The notes under the pieces: generated by a model
The model's input: only the letters and a program-made list of their open reading frames with translations
Told to the model about the DNA's origin: nothing
The model's database searches: none
Assembly: GCA_037179385.1 (NCBI GenBank)
Contig: CM074200.1
Location: 31,189,884 to 31,253,883, forward strand
Direction of reading: 5' to 3'
Source of the DNA: Holothuria scabra
Taxonomy: Eukaryota; Echinodermata; Holothuroidea; Aspidochirotida; Holothuriidae
Length of the DNA: 64,000 nt
Position numbers and translations under genes: made by a program
In this document: piece after piece, positions 12,137 to 24,089 of the stretch
Layout of the letters: every line of letters starts with the position of its first letter
How positions within the stretch are numbered: the first letter of the stretch is position 1

Positions 12137-14180
12137 CAGTGGCGTAGCTACTGGGGGCGGGGGGGGGGGGGCAAGTTGCCCCCGGAAAATAATTTGGGGA
12201 AATTTGATGAATTTTCTTACTCTAAAAAAAATTTCTCAAAATTTTTGTTAGAATAAAAAATTCTGAGACATTTCTCATACATAATTCATATTTTCATGCA
12301 ACAAATTAACCTAAATTTCAGATTTCTTCATTGTCCCATGAACGGACCCTACTTGCGTTCCACAGAAATGTCCCCGCCGCGTAGCAGATTGAAAGTTCTC
12401 TTGTATACGCGCGGTTTTTATGATCAGTGCATTTCAGTACACATGAAGCTGTTATTCAGGAATTTAACAACAGCTGATACAGTACGAATAACACTGAAAG
12501 GCTGTAAACCCGAACTTACCCCCTTGCCCACAGTCTCTGCGTTGTACACTTTGGGAATTCAGTAGCAGTAGCTATACCGATTTTACTCTGTGAACATAAC
12601 GATGGATGGGGCCTGAAACAATCCATGACCAACGATTAACTTAAAGTTAGTCTAGAAATTAGAATGAACGGTATCCATTGGCATACTTAGATTTTGTTAC
12701 TTAGCCTAATCCTTGGAGGTTTACAGGCTAGTTCGGGAAAAAAGCTCTCTGCTCACTTGGGGTGTAACAATAAACGGGTCCATGAGTACCTTGTAGCCTT
12801 CTTCACTTAACAGACTGCTGTTCTAACAGGATATCCTGTATGATCGAGCCACTGTTAGGCCTCCTTTTAGTGGCGTACGAAGGGGGACCATTGGGCCATG
12901 CCCCCTCACAGATGCCACTTTTTCTTTGTTCTTAAAAATAAGTAGTTATATATAACACAGATTTTACTTCAAAAGATAGCATGTGTGGCACCAGGTTGCA
13001 TATAAGGACACCCAATTTTTCAAAAATTTTCAAAGGAGAAGGATTGTCTCTGCAAGTACGTCCCTCAGTGATGCCAATATTTTAATTCCTACAAATAGGC
13101 AAATTCTGTCAAGTTCCAATTTTTACTTTAAAAGGTAGACTCTGTTTTCCACTGGTGGCATCGATAAAAATAAAGACTACATGTTTAGGTTCTCTTTACA
13201 AGCATGAATACGCCATTTTTGACCATCTGAGGGGTCTGATTTTTTCGATTTTTTTTTAACGCTCCGCACCAACCAATGGTGGCGTTTCGCTCAGTCTTTT
13301 GGGAAAAATTACATTTTTGGGTCAGATTACCCCTCAACTCTCTGATCACTTTTCAGTTTGCGAACATAATTTGAAGGAAAGATTTTATTTGCAAACGACA
13401 AAAGAAGGTAGTGACTGGGTAGATTCTTCGTATAAATCTGGAAAATGCTATTTCCGGCCATCTGAGTGGTCTGATTTTTCGAAATTTTCTCTACGCTCCG
13501 CGCCAACCAATGGTGGCGCTCCGCTTAGGTAATCTTTATGACAAAATAACGTTTTGTGGCCAAGAAATACCACAAATCCTATACCGATCAATGCTCTTTT
13601 ATTTTGACTCCTAAAAGTGTGCAAATTGAATGACAAGTTTTACTTCGTAAGGTAGCATAGATGGAATAAGAATGCATGTAAAGACACAAAAGTTTCAGTT
13701 TTATCCTCATGCACCACTACGATTCAACGTTTTACACTGTTCCTGTCAGAGTCGCAAATCTTGCACCATTTTGCATCTAGGCTCCTTGAAAAAGTCAAAA
13801 AATTTCTGTACACCCCTCCTCTTAGACCATACTGCATCCCCCCACCCCTTCAGAGAAATCCTGGGTACGCCACTGCGTTAGTACATACAAATAAACCAGT
13901 ATTGTTGACCACAATAATATTCTAAGAGCTGTTATTTCCAATGGCTCTATGTTATACTGCAAGATTAAAAATGCAGGTAATACAGGAATACAGAGACAGG
14001 GGGAGGGGTGGGGGGGGGGGGCTAGGGGGGCTTTATCCCCCGCACTTATATAATGACATTGTAATGTTGTTATACTTGTAAATTTGTATTTTTATATGAA
14101 ATACATACACATTGACCGGGAAAAATTTTGGGGAAATTTCATACCTTTGCCCCCTGGAAAAAATCCTAGCTACGCCACTG
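12137..14180. mobile_element. hAT-like non-autonomous transposon, copy 2 (inverted)
   Basis: Ends CAGTGGCGTAGCTACTGG and ATCCTAGCTACGCCACTG. It is flanked by a perfect 8-bp duplication, GCCTGTGA (12129-12136 and 14181-14188), which proves the boundaries. It is the same family as 8008-9779 in reverse orientation and more complete: 12185-12440 is absent from copy 1. Removing the element and one duplicate restores the LINE B coding frame across the site. G-runs (about 12158-12171, 14011-14020) lie just inside both ends. No transposase frame. Confidence 0.95.
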
Positions 14181-14189
14181 GCCTGTGAT

Positions 14190-15256
14190 CAAACAATTTG
14201 TGAAGGAGAACTCAAATGAGCAATGGCAAATCCCTGGGTTCTGATGGTCTGTCCACTAATTTTTATAAAAATTACTGGCACTTATTAGGTCCCCATGTTG
14301 TCTCAAGTCTGAATTCCGCATTTCGTTCAGGTTTTTTAGTCACAGAACAGTCGCGAGGAGTGATATCATTAATCTTAAAACCAGGTAAAGAGTCTAATAA
14401 ACTGGACAATTACCGTCCAATTACTCTGCTCAACACAGATTACAAAATAGGAGCAAAAGCTCTGGCTACTCGACTTAAGTCTTGCATCAATTCCATCATT
14501 GGCCCTACCGAAACTGGATTCGTTAAGGTCGCTTCATCGGCGAGAATATTAGATATGTCTTAGATTTAATTAATTACACAACTGATAACAATATTACCGG
14601 GTTTTTACTTTTCGTTGATTTTCAAAAGGCATTTGACAAAATTGAGTGGAGCTTTATTAAAAAAAACTCTCTCCTATTTCAACTTTGGTGAGGATTTTAT
14701 CAAATGGGTCTCCGTGCTGTACCGCAATAGCAGTGTTTGTGTTTTAAACAATGGTTTTTCCACTGGCTATTTTAATATAAGTCGAGGGGTTAGACAAGGA
14801 TGCTCCTAAGCCCCTACCTGTTTATTTTGTGCTCTGAACTTCTATCAATGAGTATAACACAACATAATGGGGGAATTGAGGGTATTTCGGTGGAGAATTG
14901 CAATATTGCAATATGCTGACGATACTGTAGTTTTACTAGATGGTTCTATCAACACCTTACGTAACACATTGCAAACTTTGAAAGACTTTTCCGCAGCGTC
15001 AGGCTTGACCTTAAATTACGCAGAATCTCTTCTGTTTCCTCTTGGTCCTTTGGTAGGGGAGTGTACATTTAACTCTTATTGTGGCATTTCAGTCAGCAGT
15101 GGCCCAGTCACTTATTTGGGTATTTCATTCACCAACAATAGACACGACCTTTTTGAGCTGAACTATACACCCAAACTTTCTCGACTTAAATCGTGTCTAC
15201 GCTCATGGTCTCTTAGGCACATGGCCACCATTGGTCGAAATGTATTGGTGAAGTAA
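14190..15256 (+). pseudogene. LINE B reverse transcriptase region
   Basis: Successive frames give NGKSLGSDGLSTNFYK, LILKPGKESNKLDNYRPITL (RT motifs 1-2), FLLFVDFQKAFDKIEW (motif A, with catalytic Asp), RGVRQGCSLSPYLF after a one-base shift (motif B) and ILQYADDTVVLLDG (motif C, YADD), then GLTLNYAES. The clade is L1/Tx1. At least three frameshifts or stops are present (near 14560, 14660 and 14810). Confidence 0.88.
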
Positions 15257-15644
15257 TAATCCCCCACCTTGTTTTGTTAAGGAAGTAGGAAGTTTAATTT
15301 TTGATTTCATTTGGAGTGGACGTCCTGATAATGTTAAAAGGACTACCATGGTAAAAACCATTGATGAGGGCGGCTTAAAAGTAACACATTTAAAAAGCCT
15401 TTTTAAATCTTTAAAATATTCTTGGGTTCTTTGTTATCTTTCGGATTATTGGAAAGTTTTCTTCGAGATATATCTAGAGGATCACGGTTCTTTTTTCAAT
15501 GCAATTGTTCCAAAACAGACTTGAAATTTATTAATAATACTTTTCTTCCGCAAGTTGTAGAAGCTTAGTGTGAGGTTACTTTTTCTACAAATGAAAATAA
15601 TATTGGAAATCAGTACATTGGGAATAATTCCAATATAAAGGTGG

Positions 15645-16434
15645 ATGGTAAAACTGTTTTATGGTAATTTGTGTGATAGAGGTGTTATGAAAATAATTGA
15701 TTTATTTAACGTTGATAATGTACCTTCAGACTACACTAGCTTTATAAGAAAATACAATGTTTTGAATCTCCCCTTCACTACTTATTGGGGATTAATAAGA
15801 GCGATCCCTAGACAATGGAGAAGCAACTTAAAGAATACTGTTATTGAGCCCATAACGGATGAAGTTTTAATTGACAAATCGAAGGTAGGGAAGGTTTCAG
15901 TTTCTAGAATTATCTAGCCTATACTACTGGGCAAGGTTGCCACCACACCGACTTCTCGGGCTAAATGGAACAGCATTTATCCTGCTAACGGGGACCGATG
16001 GGCTACCCACTTTAGAATGCCTTTCAAAAATATATCAGAAGCTCGCTTACAATACTTCCAATTTCAGTTCCTGCACAGAATTATCCCAATTATGTTCCTT
16101 TTGTAAAATGCACGAGGAACCAATCGAACATTTATTTTGGGAGTGTAGCTTTGTTGCAAATTTCGTTTTAGATATAGAAAGAGGGTTACTTAACAAGCAT
16201 TTCTTTTTTTCGAAAGAAGATATTTTCTTTGAATTTCATCTTAAAGAGTATAGCCCGTATAACTTTCTAATTTTACACATGAAGTATTACATCTATGTTT
16301 TCTCAAGACAAAATGTTCAATTGGATAAAGAAATATTCCTTTACAAATTTAAGTTTGCTATGAAGGTTTTGCAATATTGTAAAAATCAAAAACTTCTCAA
16401 TGATGTTAAGAAGACTTTTGCAACTGAACGGTAA
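15645..16434 (+). pseudogene. LINE B ORF2 C-terminal region
   Basis: The frames contain YNVLNLPFTTYWGLIRAIPR, then a CSFC...HLFWEC segment (the C-terminal Cys/His zinc-knuckle motif of L1-type ORF2), then YNFLILHMKYYIYVF and a terminal KNQKLLNDVKKT. It is interrupted by stops. The same region in LINE A confirms the family. Confidence 0.8.
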
Positions 16435-16515
16435 GCATTTTTTGTATATATGCTGTATTATTGTTACATGTATGCCATAATATCAAAGAGCAATGAAAAT
16501 ATACAGGAGGAAAAA

Positions 16516-16620
16516 TATTCATTCATTCATTCATTCATTCATTCATTCATTCATTCATTCATTCATTCATTCATTCATTCATTCATTCATTCATTTATTC
16601 ATTCATTCATTCATCATTTA
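16516..16620 (+). repeat. (ATTC)n array, tail of LINE B
   Basis: A nearly pure TTCA/ATTC run of about 25 units, followed by the target-duplication copy at 16621-16639. Confidence 0.9.
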
Positions 16621-16639
16621 TTTATTGTATAAGGTTGGC

Positions 16640-18680
16640 AAATCTTTAGAATTACGTAGCAATGTAATACGAGTTTTAAACTTTGGTGACACCTTTTCGC
16701 ACTTTCGCATTGTGTTCATCGCAAGTTGATCGCCCTCTCTCACTCAAATGGGAACTAAAATCTGGATCAAGGTAATTAATGTTAATCTACCTCGGTATCA
16801 ATATCCATCTCGCTAGATCAAGTGGGAACACGGTTTAACACTACTGGTAATGCTTTATATCGACCAAGGCATCGTTAGTGATGGTGATGGCAAAGTTAGT
16901 ATGTACTCAGTATTCATGAAGATGTAGCGTGTTAGATGCTGACATTGATTTTGCAAATGACGGAGCAAATTCGGCAAAAAGGCGATGGACAGTGGTAGCC
17001 TGAAATATTTTTGGACTGTTGAGGAAACAGCGAGAAAGTTTTTACATTTTAAGTTCAGACGACGGTTTTAATGAACTTTTGAATATTATAGGAGTGGCAA
17101 ACGAGGATCCGAAGGTAAACAGGGAAATATACGTCAGGGTGCAATGCAATGTGCTTGATAAGGCAGGAGTTGTCTTCCCGCGCCTCCAGTAACATACATA
17201 AAATTATTCTTCCTGTTGGGGTGGTGCCATCGAAAAGTCTTCCCTTTGTGGTCTTCTTTTTGGAGATTGCCAGGAAGTACACAAAGGAATATGCGTCAGT
17301 CTGTGCTGAATGTATCGAGATGGGGCTTCGCGTGCACTTTAAAAATGGAATAGTCAAATTTGACCGTACTATATTCAACTATATGCGGTGGCTGGTCAGT
17401 AGACAAATATTTTGACTATTTGGGGGTTAAATGTAGTAATTATTTTGGTGATAACTCTGTTTCAGTTTTAATTTTATATGTCTTAATCGACCGAAAATTA
17501 GAAAAATGGATCAGGGCAAAGATCAAACTACCAGGCGCCTGGCCAGACGGGACTAAGAGACCGTCCACCCACAAGTTACCGTTGCACGTTTGGAAAACCA
17601 CATGGATATAGAAAATTTTGTACCTGTGAGGATAAACCAAAATTTAAATCAGTGTACCAATTCACCTTCTGCAGTACTATTCACACTTTTAATATGAAAC
17701 TAAAAAATCGGTATCGTATATATGTTTCGTGCAAAATAGGGATGTGCCCTTTTCTTGTTGACTCCCCATTCCCCACTAGATTTGCCTCTGGCATGCATGA
17801 CTAACCATGATAAATAACGTTTATGCAGCTTTGACGTCGTTCGAGCTCAATCCTTGCAAAAATACTTGCAAGTATTACTTCAACATTTTACTAAGTATCA
17901 GCACAACAAACGAAATACAGTTATTTGTAATGAACGCTCGTATCCCTCAATGTGCCGAAGGCCTCTTGATGTGAAAGGTCTACTTGTAATTTCATTGCTT
18001 CAAGCTTATTTTGAAACAACAGCTACTTTTCACTAATTTCTCCATATTAATCTTCCAAGTACCTTTCATGAAATTTTAGGACTTAACATTGCATATTAAT
18101 GGTAAAGAAATGAGTAACTCCAAGGTTATTGTGGAATTCAGCGATAAAAATATTGTCACATGATCGTCAAGAGTCATTCATGATGTAGGATAGACTACTA
18201 CACAAATTCGAATTGGGATAATTGTATTTTCCATTTAAGTTCATGGCGGTATTTATGATTTGAAGCTAAATTTACCCAAACCAGAGAAAAAGCTTGTTAA
18301 TAAAACCTTACAGTTTTTGTGACTCTTCATTTGTTTTTAAACATTTACAGAAAATACCCATTTTACTGTACATCATATTCAGAAGCGTGAAGAGAATTTT
18401 CGTAAGGAGCGTCGTTATACTGATACACTTTTATGAATACTAGATTTGAATACACTTCCCTACCTATGGTTTGGAGTTTTTCGCTCGGTACAATTGGGCA
18501 TTTCGTTATATAGGGGGTTTTCTGATCTCTGTTATCCCCCTCCCTACGTTGAACCTGATCCTCATGTAATCATATTCCATTATGAATTAACCCTCTTGCT
18601 TTCTGCTCGTTTTATTTCAAGCTGCATAAAATAATTATCGTTGAAAGTAAAATGTAATAACAGTAAAGCGTTTAACTTTA
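16640..18680. other. lysozyme intron 3 sequence, no gene recognised
   Basis: Open frames of up to 107 codons overlap on both strands at 17055-17415, but neither shows a signature I recognise nor consensus splice context. No repeat partner was noticed within the window, so this may be older unique intron sequence. Confidence 0.4.
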
Positions 18681-19660
18681 ACCTTTGACAATCGGTAACG
18701 TGAACTATGTCCTTGGTTGCCATGACAACCACACATATCGGTACAACTTATCATGCCTAGGCTATTACACTTAAACTTTCAGATTTGCGGGATGCTTCCG
18801 TTAAGAGTTAAAGTGAATACAAAAAAAGTATTTGACCCCCTGTTACGTGACCTTTGACCTCGGTTGCCATGGAAACTACATATTTTGGTAGAACTAGTCT
18901 ACCCTATTATACTTGTGAAGTTTCATGTAAAATGAAGGTTTTCTTTTGAAATTTTAGTACAAAAAAGTAAAAAAAGTGTTTTTTTGCCAAATGTAACCTT
19001 TGACCTCTTACCTTTGACCTTTACTTCTGAGGGTCTGGGAGACATAAGTTCCCACCCTGGGGTACCCACCTACCAATTTTGAAAAGAATCGGTCTAGCCC
19101 ACTAGGAGGAGTTTAAAAGACAAAAAGGTTGTTTTACGAACAAATTATCACTTGAAAATTTTTTGTTCCACTCTACCACTTGACCTTTGCCCTCTGTTGC
19201 CATGGCAACCACATATTTTGGTAGGTCTAGATGCAATCATCATATGTGTGAAGTTTCGTGTCTGCAGGACGTTTTTGACCTGTAACCTTTGACCTTCACT
19301 TCCGGTTGTGTATTAAAATGCAATTGTTCCTTCTAAGGTACCATCCCACCAAGTTTGAATAAAATCGGCTCAGCCGTTTACAAGATATTAGGAAAACAAA
19401 ATTGGACATACACACCCACACACACACACACACACACCAACTCACCCACCAACACACACACACACACACACACGGACAGGTTTTGACCCCTCTCTCAGCC
19501 CTGGACCTTCAATCACCCCGGGGTACCTCACCATGGGTTAGACCCCGAGACTAGTAACCTGGGAAAATTTACCGTTACCATGGCAACCATTGCGATTTAA
19601 GCTGGCATTTCCATATATAGCCCCAAAGGCAAAGTGACTACAATATCTCATCCTCCTCAC
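18680..19660 (+). repeat. diverged tandem repeat with TGACCTTTGACCT and X-box-like motifs
   Basis: About four diverged units carry a TTTGACCT run followed by GTTGCCATGG and ACATATTTTGGTAG. An exact TGACCTTTGACCT is at 18848-18860. GTTGCCATGGCAAC is at 19196-19209, with one- or two-base variants at 18716-18729, 18863-18876 and 19574-19587. The array ends in a CA microsatellite and a Ca/Mg-type low-complexity stretch, then CATCGCTACGTGAG-type sequence near 19655. It is probably part of a dispersed element; no coding frame. Confidence 0.6.
19408..19472 (+). repeat. (CA)n microsatellite
   Basis: Two CACACA runs separated by about 20 bases, inside the tandem-repeat region. Confidence 0.9.
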
Positions 19661-20194
19661 GTAGCGATGAGATAAAAAGGAAGGAGTTAGAGCTCACTTG
19701 CGAATTTTCAAACTGCACATTTCAAGTCTTCAAGGTGACAATATATTGAAATGTCATTTGGATTAAAGATAACATTACCAAAATATAGTGGCACCTTACT
19801 TGTTATCCTATCTTTACTAAAAATGCCATATATGAGACAGTGTGCTTGTTTTGCTCATATGCATTATATGTACGTACTTTCGCATCACTTACATACGTAT
19901 GTGCACGCCCAATGGCATTGTGTTGAATCTTGTATCGACCTTCTAAATGCTAACTACCATCATGCTTTGCGTTTACGGATGGCTGACTGACTACAGGCGT
20001 ATTGCAAACAGATTCGTAGCGTAAACAAAGCGAGACTGACCGTCTTCAGGAAAGTTGGAATAATTCACCAACGAACTCATTAGGGAAAGTATATTTTCTG
20101 ACAAAATATCAACATTTTGAAGCTTGTTGTGAACCTCCGAGATGATTTCGGGACAAATTCGTGATCATTCGCCCTACGTTCGGCCTAGGTGACC

Positions 20195-20440
20195 TAAAAT
20201 CTCCCGGAAATTCTTGGACATTTTGGTGGACAATTTTGCCTGAAATTGGTTATATGATAACTTGCGAAGTTAGTCTGGTAATTCCCATATTGATTCCTTG
20301 ATCGTAACTGGAAGTATACAGAATTAGCCATTCTTTTTTCCAGTGTGCATTTCCACCAGTGGCTAAATTTCAAAATTGTGTGACGTCATCAGAGCTTAAT
20401 ATACTTCGGTGACCTGAAGGTCAGCTTCCCAACTGAGATA
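20195..20440. repeat. dispersed repeat, inverted partner at 52535-52790
   Basis: AAATTGTGTGACGTCATCAGAGCTTAATATA, cut here to the core GATGACATCA/TGACGTCATC and AGCTTAATATA, together with TAACTTGCGAAGT and GTCAGCTTCCCAAC, recur in reverse complement at 52535-52790. This is a transposon-derived family without a visible coding frame. Confidence 0.65.
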
Positions 20441-20977
20441 GGTTAACTGTGCTATCAACATCACTAACGGTGCCTTGGTCACTGTGGGTGAATTGATAGA
20501 ACATCACCAATAGTGACAGTTTGTGTGCGGCCTTTTACTGATAGGCTGTCGGTGCTGATAGCTAGTCTTCTTACTTCAAAGTTTCTGTACTGTCAAAATT
20601 GGCTTTAAGTGGTGTTGGTAGAGGCATAAACGTTTCTGTGCGGCCGGTACTGTTAGTAGAAGGATTGATAGAGGATTGACAGCGCTATCGAAGCTCCTAC
20701 TATCAACGTTTCTGTGCGGTTTCCCCAGAGGTACAACTTACATAGCCACGCATGTCGGCAAATTTTTGGCTCTTTCCGACTAGAGATTGAGAAGATTTTA
20801 AGAAAAAACCGAAAAAATCGGATCGGAATCCGATCCGAATTTATTGTAGTATATGACCGCGACATTACGCCTCAACTTCTATAAGCTTCTAGTTTATCCG
20901 ACCTTTTCGAGTTGTCACGAAATACCAGTCTCTAAAGTAACGTGGTTTGATTCATTGTTGCTAGATTGATTGATTAA

Positions 20978-21088
20978 TTGATTATTCATTCATTCATTCA
21001 TTCATTCATTCATTCATTCATTCATTCATTCATTCATTCATTCATTCATTCATTCATTCATTCATTCATTCATTCATTCATTCATTCA
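20978..21088 (-). repeat. (ATTC)n array, tail of LINE C
   Basis: About 27 near-perfect TTCA units on the plus strand, at the 3' end of a minus-strand LINE. Confidence 0.85.
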
Positions 21089-21640
21089 AACTTTGCATAG
21101 AAGAGGGTCACAAAAACTCGGTTAGCCAAAGCTAATTATCCCGAGGCCATGAATTACAAAAATAAAATTAAAAAAGACGAAATGGTAGGAAACTTAAGCA
21201 ATTCAAAATTGAAATGTTAAAACCTTAAAACTTAGAAAGAAAATAAATCCAAAATTAAAATGTTACAGAATCAAAAAAAAAAAAAAATAGAAAAGAACAA
21301 AACAATCACATAATAGGCCTATACACATAAAACAGTAAAAAGAACGTTAAAGCATCAAAAACATTGAAAAAGGGGGAACATCATAACAAACAGTAAAAAT
21401 AACATTTAAAATGCAAAAAACTGAAATCATGAAAGAGACTTACACACGAAAGGTCAGTAACATTATGAAATATCCTTGATTATAGCTTTCAAACGATTTA
21501 AAGTTGTTGCACTCTTCACATTGCTAGGAAGGTGGTTCCAATCTTCCGCCCCAATATAAGAAAACCTTTTATTAATAAAATCAGTTCTGCCTCTGGTATG
21601 TAATACTTTATGATAAAGCTCTCGAGGGAGTTGACCGTAG

Positions 21641-22073
21641 CAGGCCCGTAGCCGGGGGGGGGGGGGGTCGAAGCGTTCAAACGACCCACTCCAACTTGAG
21701 GGAAGTCCAATTTTCCAGCCCTGTGCTTGAAGGGTCAGTTATGAAATATTTTATATCTTGACATATTAAGGACGAATTTCGGTTCACTTTTAGCAGGAAG
21801 ATAAAACCTTTCAGATTACATGTATGATATTTTCCTCAAAAAGTGGTGTACTGTGTGGAATTCCTGGGGAAAAGGACTTCTGTTGTGCTCAAAAGTCCTC
21901 TAAAATGCTCCAGATTGCAGGAGATCTGCAGATTTCAAACTTTTCCAGGTAAGCATGGCCCGGACCCCTACCAACTGCATGCTTACCGCACGCGCCAGCC
22001 GCCTCCGTATTTGGAAAAAGGTCCACATCTTGGAAAAAGGCCCACCCCTCCACACGGGGTGGCTTCGGGCCTG
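21641..22073. mobile_element. 433-bp TIR element inserted in LINE C
   Basis: Ends CAGGCCCGTAGCC and GGCTTCGGGCCTG (12 of 13 inverted). Both flanks carry CGTAG (21636-21640 and 22074-22078). With one copy removed the LINE C frame is continuous (DHGL then RSTPSRE), which supports a 5-bp target duplication and these exact ends. A G-run (21654-21667) sits just inside the left end. It is small and non-coding; superfamily uncertain, perhaps a short-duplication hAT. Confidence 0.75.
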
Positions 22074-22270
22074 CGTAGGCCATGGTCGTGAACAGATTGT
22101 GTGGATTTGAACATATCTGTCATGTAAGGAGTGGTATGGCCGTTAATTGATTTGCATACCATTACCAAACGCCTTTCCTTTATAGTTTGTGAGAATGTTT
22201 TCCAACCTAGCTTAGGCTTGAAAGGTCTTCAGATCTCTCATCATATGTGGCATCGAGTATTATTCGGGCA

Positions 22271-23706
22271 CAGTGGCGTAGCCAGGATGGAATTTTTTTG
22301 GGGGGCCTAGGTATCCAGTGGGGGAGGGGGGGGGGCGGGCTGGTACCTCCGAGGGTCAGGCGCGGCAAAACTATCTAAGCGCCACCATCGGTAAACCCTC
22401 CAGATGGCTGGAAACGGCACTTCCCACGTGTTTTAAGCTGGATGTACCCAGCCATAAAATGCGAATTTCATGTCTGCCACTTCTCAAATAGTGAGATTAA
22501 AATAAATCTATGAAAAATGACAATACATACACTTTTTAGGTACCCAAAATCTAGGCATTTCTGATCTGTGACCTGGGGGATGAGACTAAAGGGAACCGGT
22601 GTCTCCCTTTCCCTTGCGAAAAATTGTGAACTTCAAGAGAACGTAGATGGCAAATGCGGCAATATTTGAATGGATTTCAGCTTTAATAGGAAAACCAAAA
22701 TTAGTTGTGTCCCCCTCTGAGAAACTTTTTTTGCGTTGGATTTGCTAGATGCAAAATGGTGCTATGTTTGGCAAAACTTTGAACTGATTATAGGCCTACG
22801 TTTTAGGATTTACCTATTTGGGGAGCATGAAAAATTTCAAAATACTCATATTTAGTCTTTGTAGAGATTTTACAAGTGAAATACATACTACCAAAGGAAC
22901 AATGTTTTCCGGTTTACGGTGGTGTCTAGATGCTAAATGGTGTAGTATTTGTTCAGTCATCGGTACATTACGTAGTCAAATTAAAATACTTCGAGTAAAT
23001 CTCTCAAAATATTTAATTCTCAAAGCAGAAGTATGGATCATGCGGGAAACACATGAAATCTGGACCTTGTGGATATTTTACAGATCCGCCAGGACGCCAG
23101 TGCCAGCTAGTAAAAAAAGAACTTGTCGAAAAAATGTTCTGCAGTGGCACTTGTCATGGGAAGGAGTTAGGCACGACATAGGCCTTCTTGTTAGGGATGG
23201 AAGAAAAGAATTATTCGAAGGCAGTACCTTACCCTTAATTCATATTTTGTGTATGATAAAGTATAAGGATGGTCCTGTAAGAATGGTCTCCAGTGTATGA
23301 TTGCCTTGTTTTCAGTATATCAAACACCTATCCGAAAGGCAGAAAGGGTTTTAATCTAACAAAGTCACATTTGAGTTTGTCGACGAGACGTTCGTTTCAT
23401 CTACGAATGCAATAAATGACAGTGCAGATGATATACGGTATCCAATTTAGTGAAAGTAGGCATTTTGAAGTTATAACTTGATTTCATACGTGCCCACAAA
23501 ATGTGTTTTACACACATTCATGCATGTTTTTTTTAATTGTTACACATTTTATTTCTTTACTGGTTTAGAAGGAAATACTTAAAAGTTAATTTCCGTTCAA
23601 ACATTTTATTTTTTTTCTTAATTATTTTTTAGAAGGCAAAAAATCTGGGGGGGGGGGGGGCCCTGAAGAAAATCATGGGGCCTGGACCCCCGTGGCTACG
23701 CCACTG
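22271..23706. mobile_element. hAT-like element inserted in LINE C
   Basis: Ends CAGTGGCGTAGCCAGGAT and GTGGCTACGCCACTG. The flanks TATTCGGGCA (22261-22270) and TAATCGGGCA (23707-23716) match at 9 of 10. Joining the flanks with one copy restores the LINE C frame (KNAAR then IILD). The duplication is either 10 bp, or 8 bp with two terminal bases reassigned. Inside, 22369-22440 shares the CTATCTAAGCGCCACCAT and AGATGGCTGGAAACGGCAC motifs with the other elements. A 160-codon frame (22818-23300) has no transposase signature. Confidence 0.88.
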
Positions 23707-24089
23707 TAATCGGGCAGCATTCTTTAGAAGCTTGTCTGTTCTGATTTCATTACTGCGAGTACATGAACTCCATACAAGATTGCAGTAGTTAAGAAAGGGT
23801 AAAATATATCCGTTAAAAATAAAACTCTTGTAGGTACGTCAATGAATTGCTTAATCCTTCTTAGTAATGCTACACGAGTGCTTACGGTTTTACACACATA
23901 ATCGATTTGATCTTGCCATGGTAAATTTGAATCTACCCTTATCCCAAGTAATTTCTCCTGCTGAGTATTCTTCAGTATTTTGTTATCAAAATAAGCATTT
24001 AGGGTGTCATCTTCAGGAAGAGTGTGTTCCCTCAGTTAAGAACATATCAACATGTTTTTGGTAACCCGAAAGGGAAAATCTACGGATTC

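Larger units (their letters stand above)
10615..16620 (+). mobile_element. L1/Tx1-like LINE with nested hAT-like insertion (LINE B)
   Basis: A non-LTR retrotransposon with, in order, a coiled-coil ORF1 remnant, an endonuclease fragment, reverse transcriptase with a YADD motif, a Cys/His C-terminal region and an (ATTC)n tail. It is flanked by tttattgtatgaggttggc (10596-10614) and the same 19-mer with one change (16621-16639), a good target-site duplication for target-primed integration. The coding part is dead: a deletion joins ORF1 to mid-endonuclease, stops and frameshifts interrupt ORF2, and a 2,044-bp hAT-like element splits it. Confidence 0.88.
20978..24070 (-). mobile_element. CR1/Jockey-like LINE 3' part with two nested insertions (LINE C)
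   Basis: On the minus strand from about 24070 the frame reads LLGIRVDSNLPWQDQIDYVC, then VALLRRIKQFIDVPTR, FYPFLNYCNLVWSS and LLKNAAR, typical of the ORF2 C-terminus of CR1/Jockey-type elements. After a hAT-like insertion (22271-23706) it continues with IILDATYDERSE and LGWKTFSQTIKERRLVMV. After a second insertion (21641-22073) it ends with RGRTDFINKRFSYIGAEDWN and HLPSNVKSATTLNRLKAI. An AT-rich 3' UTR then leads to the TGAA (ATTC) array at 20978-21088. The element is 5'-truncated and dead. Confidence 0.85.

Noticed and set aside
16450..16729. Ser-Phe-Ile-His repeat proteins
   Set aside because: Translations of the ATTC microsatellite in two frames.
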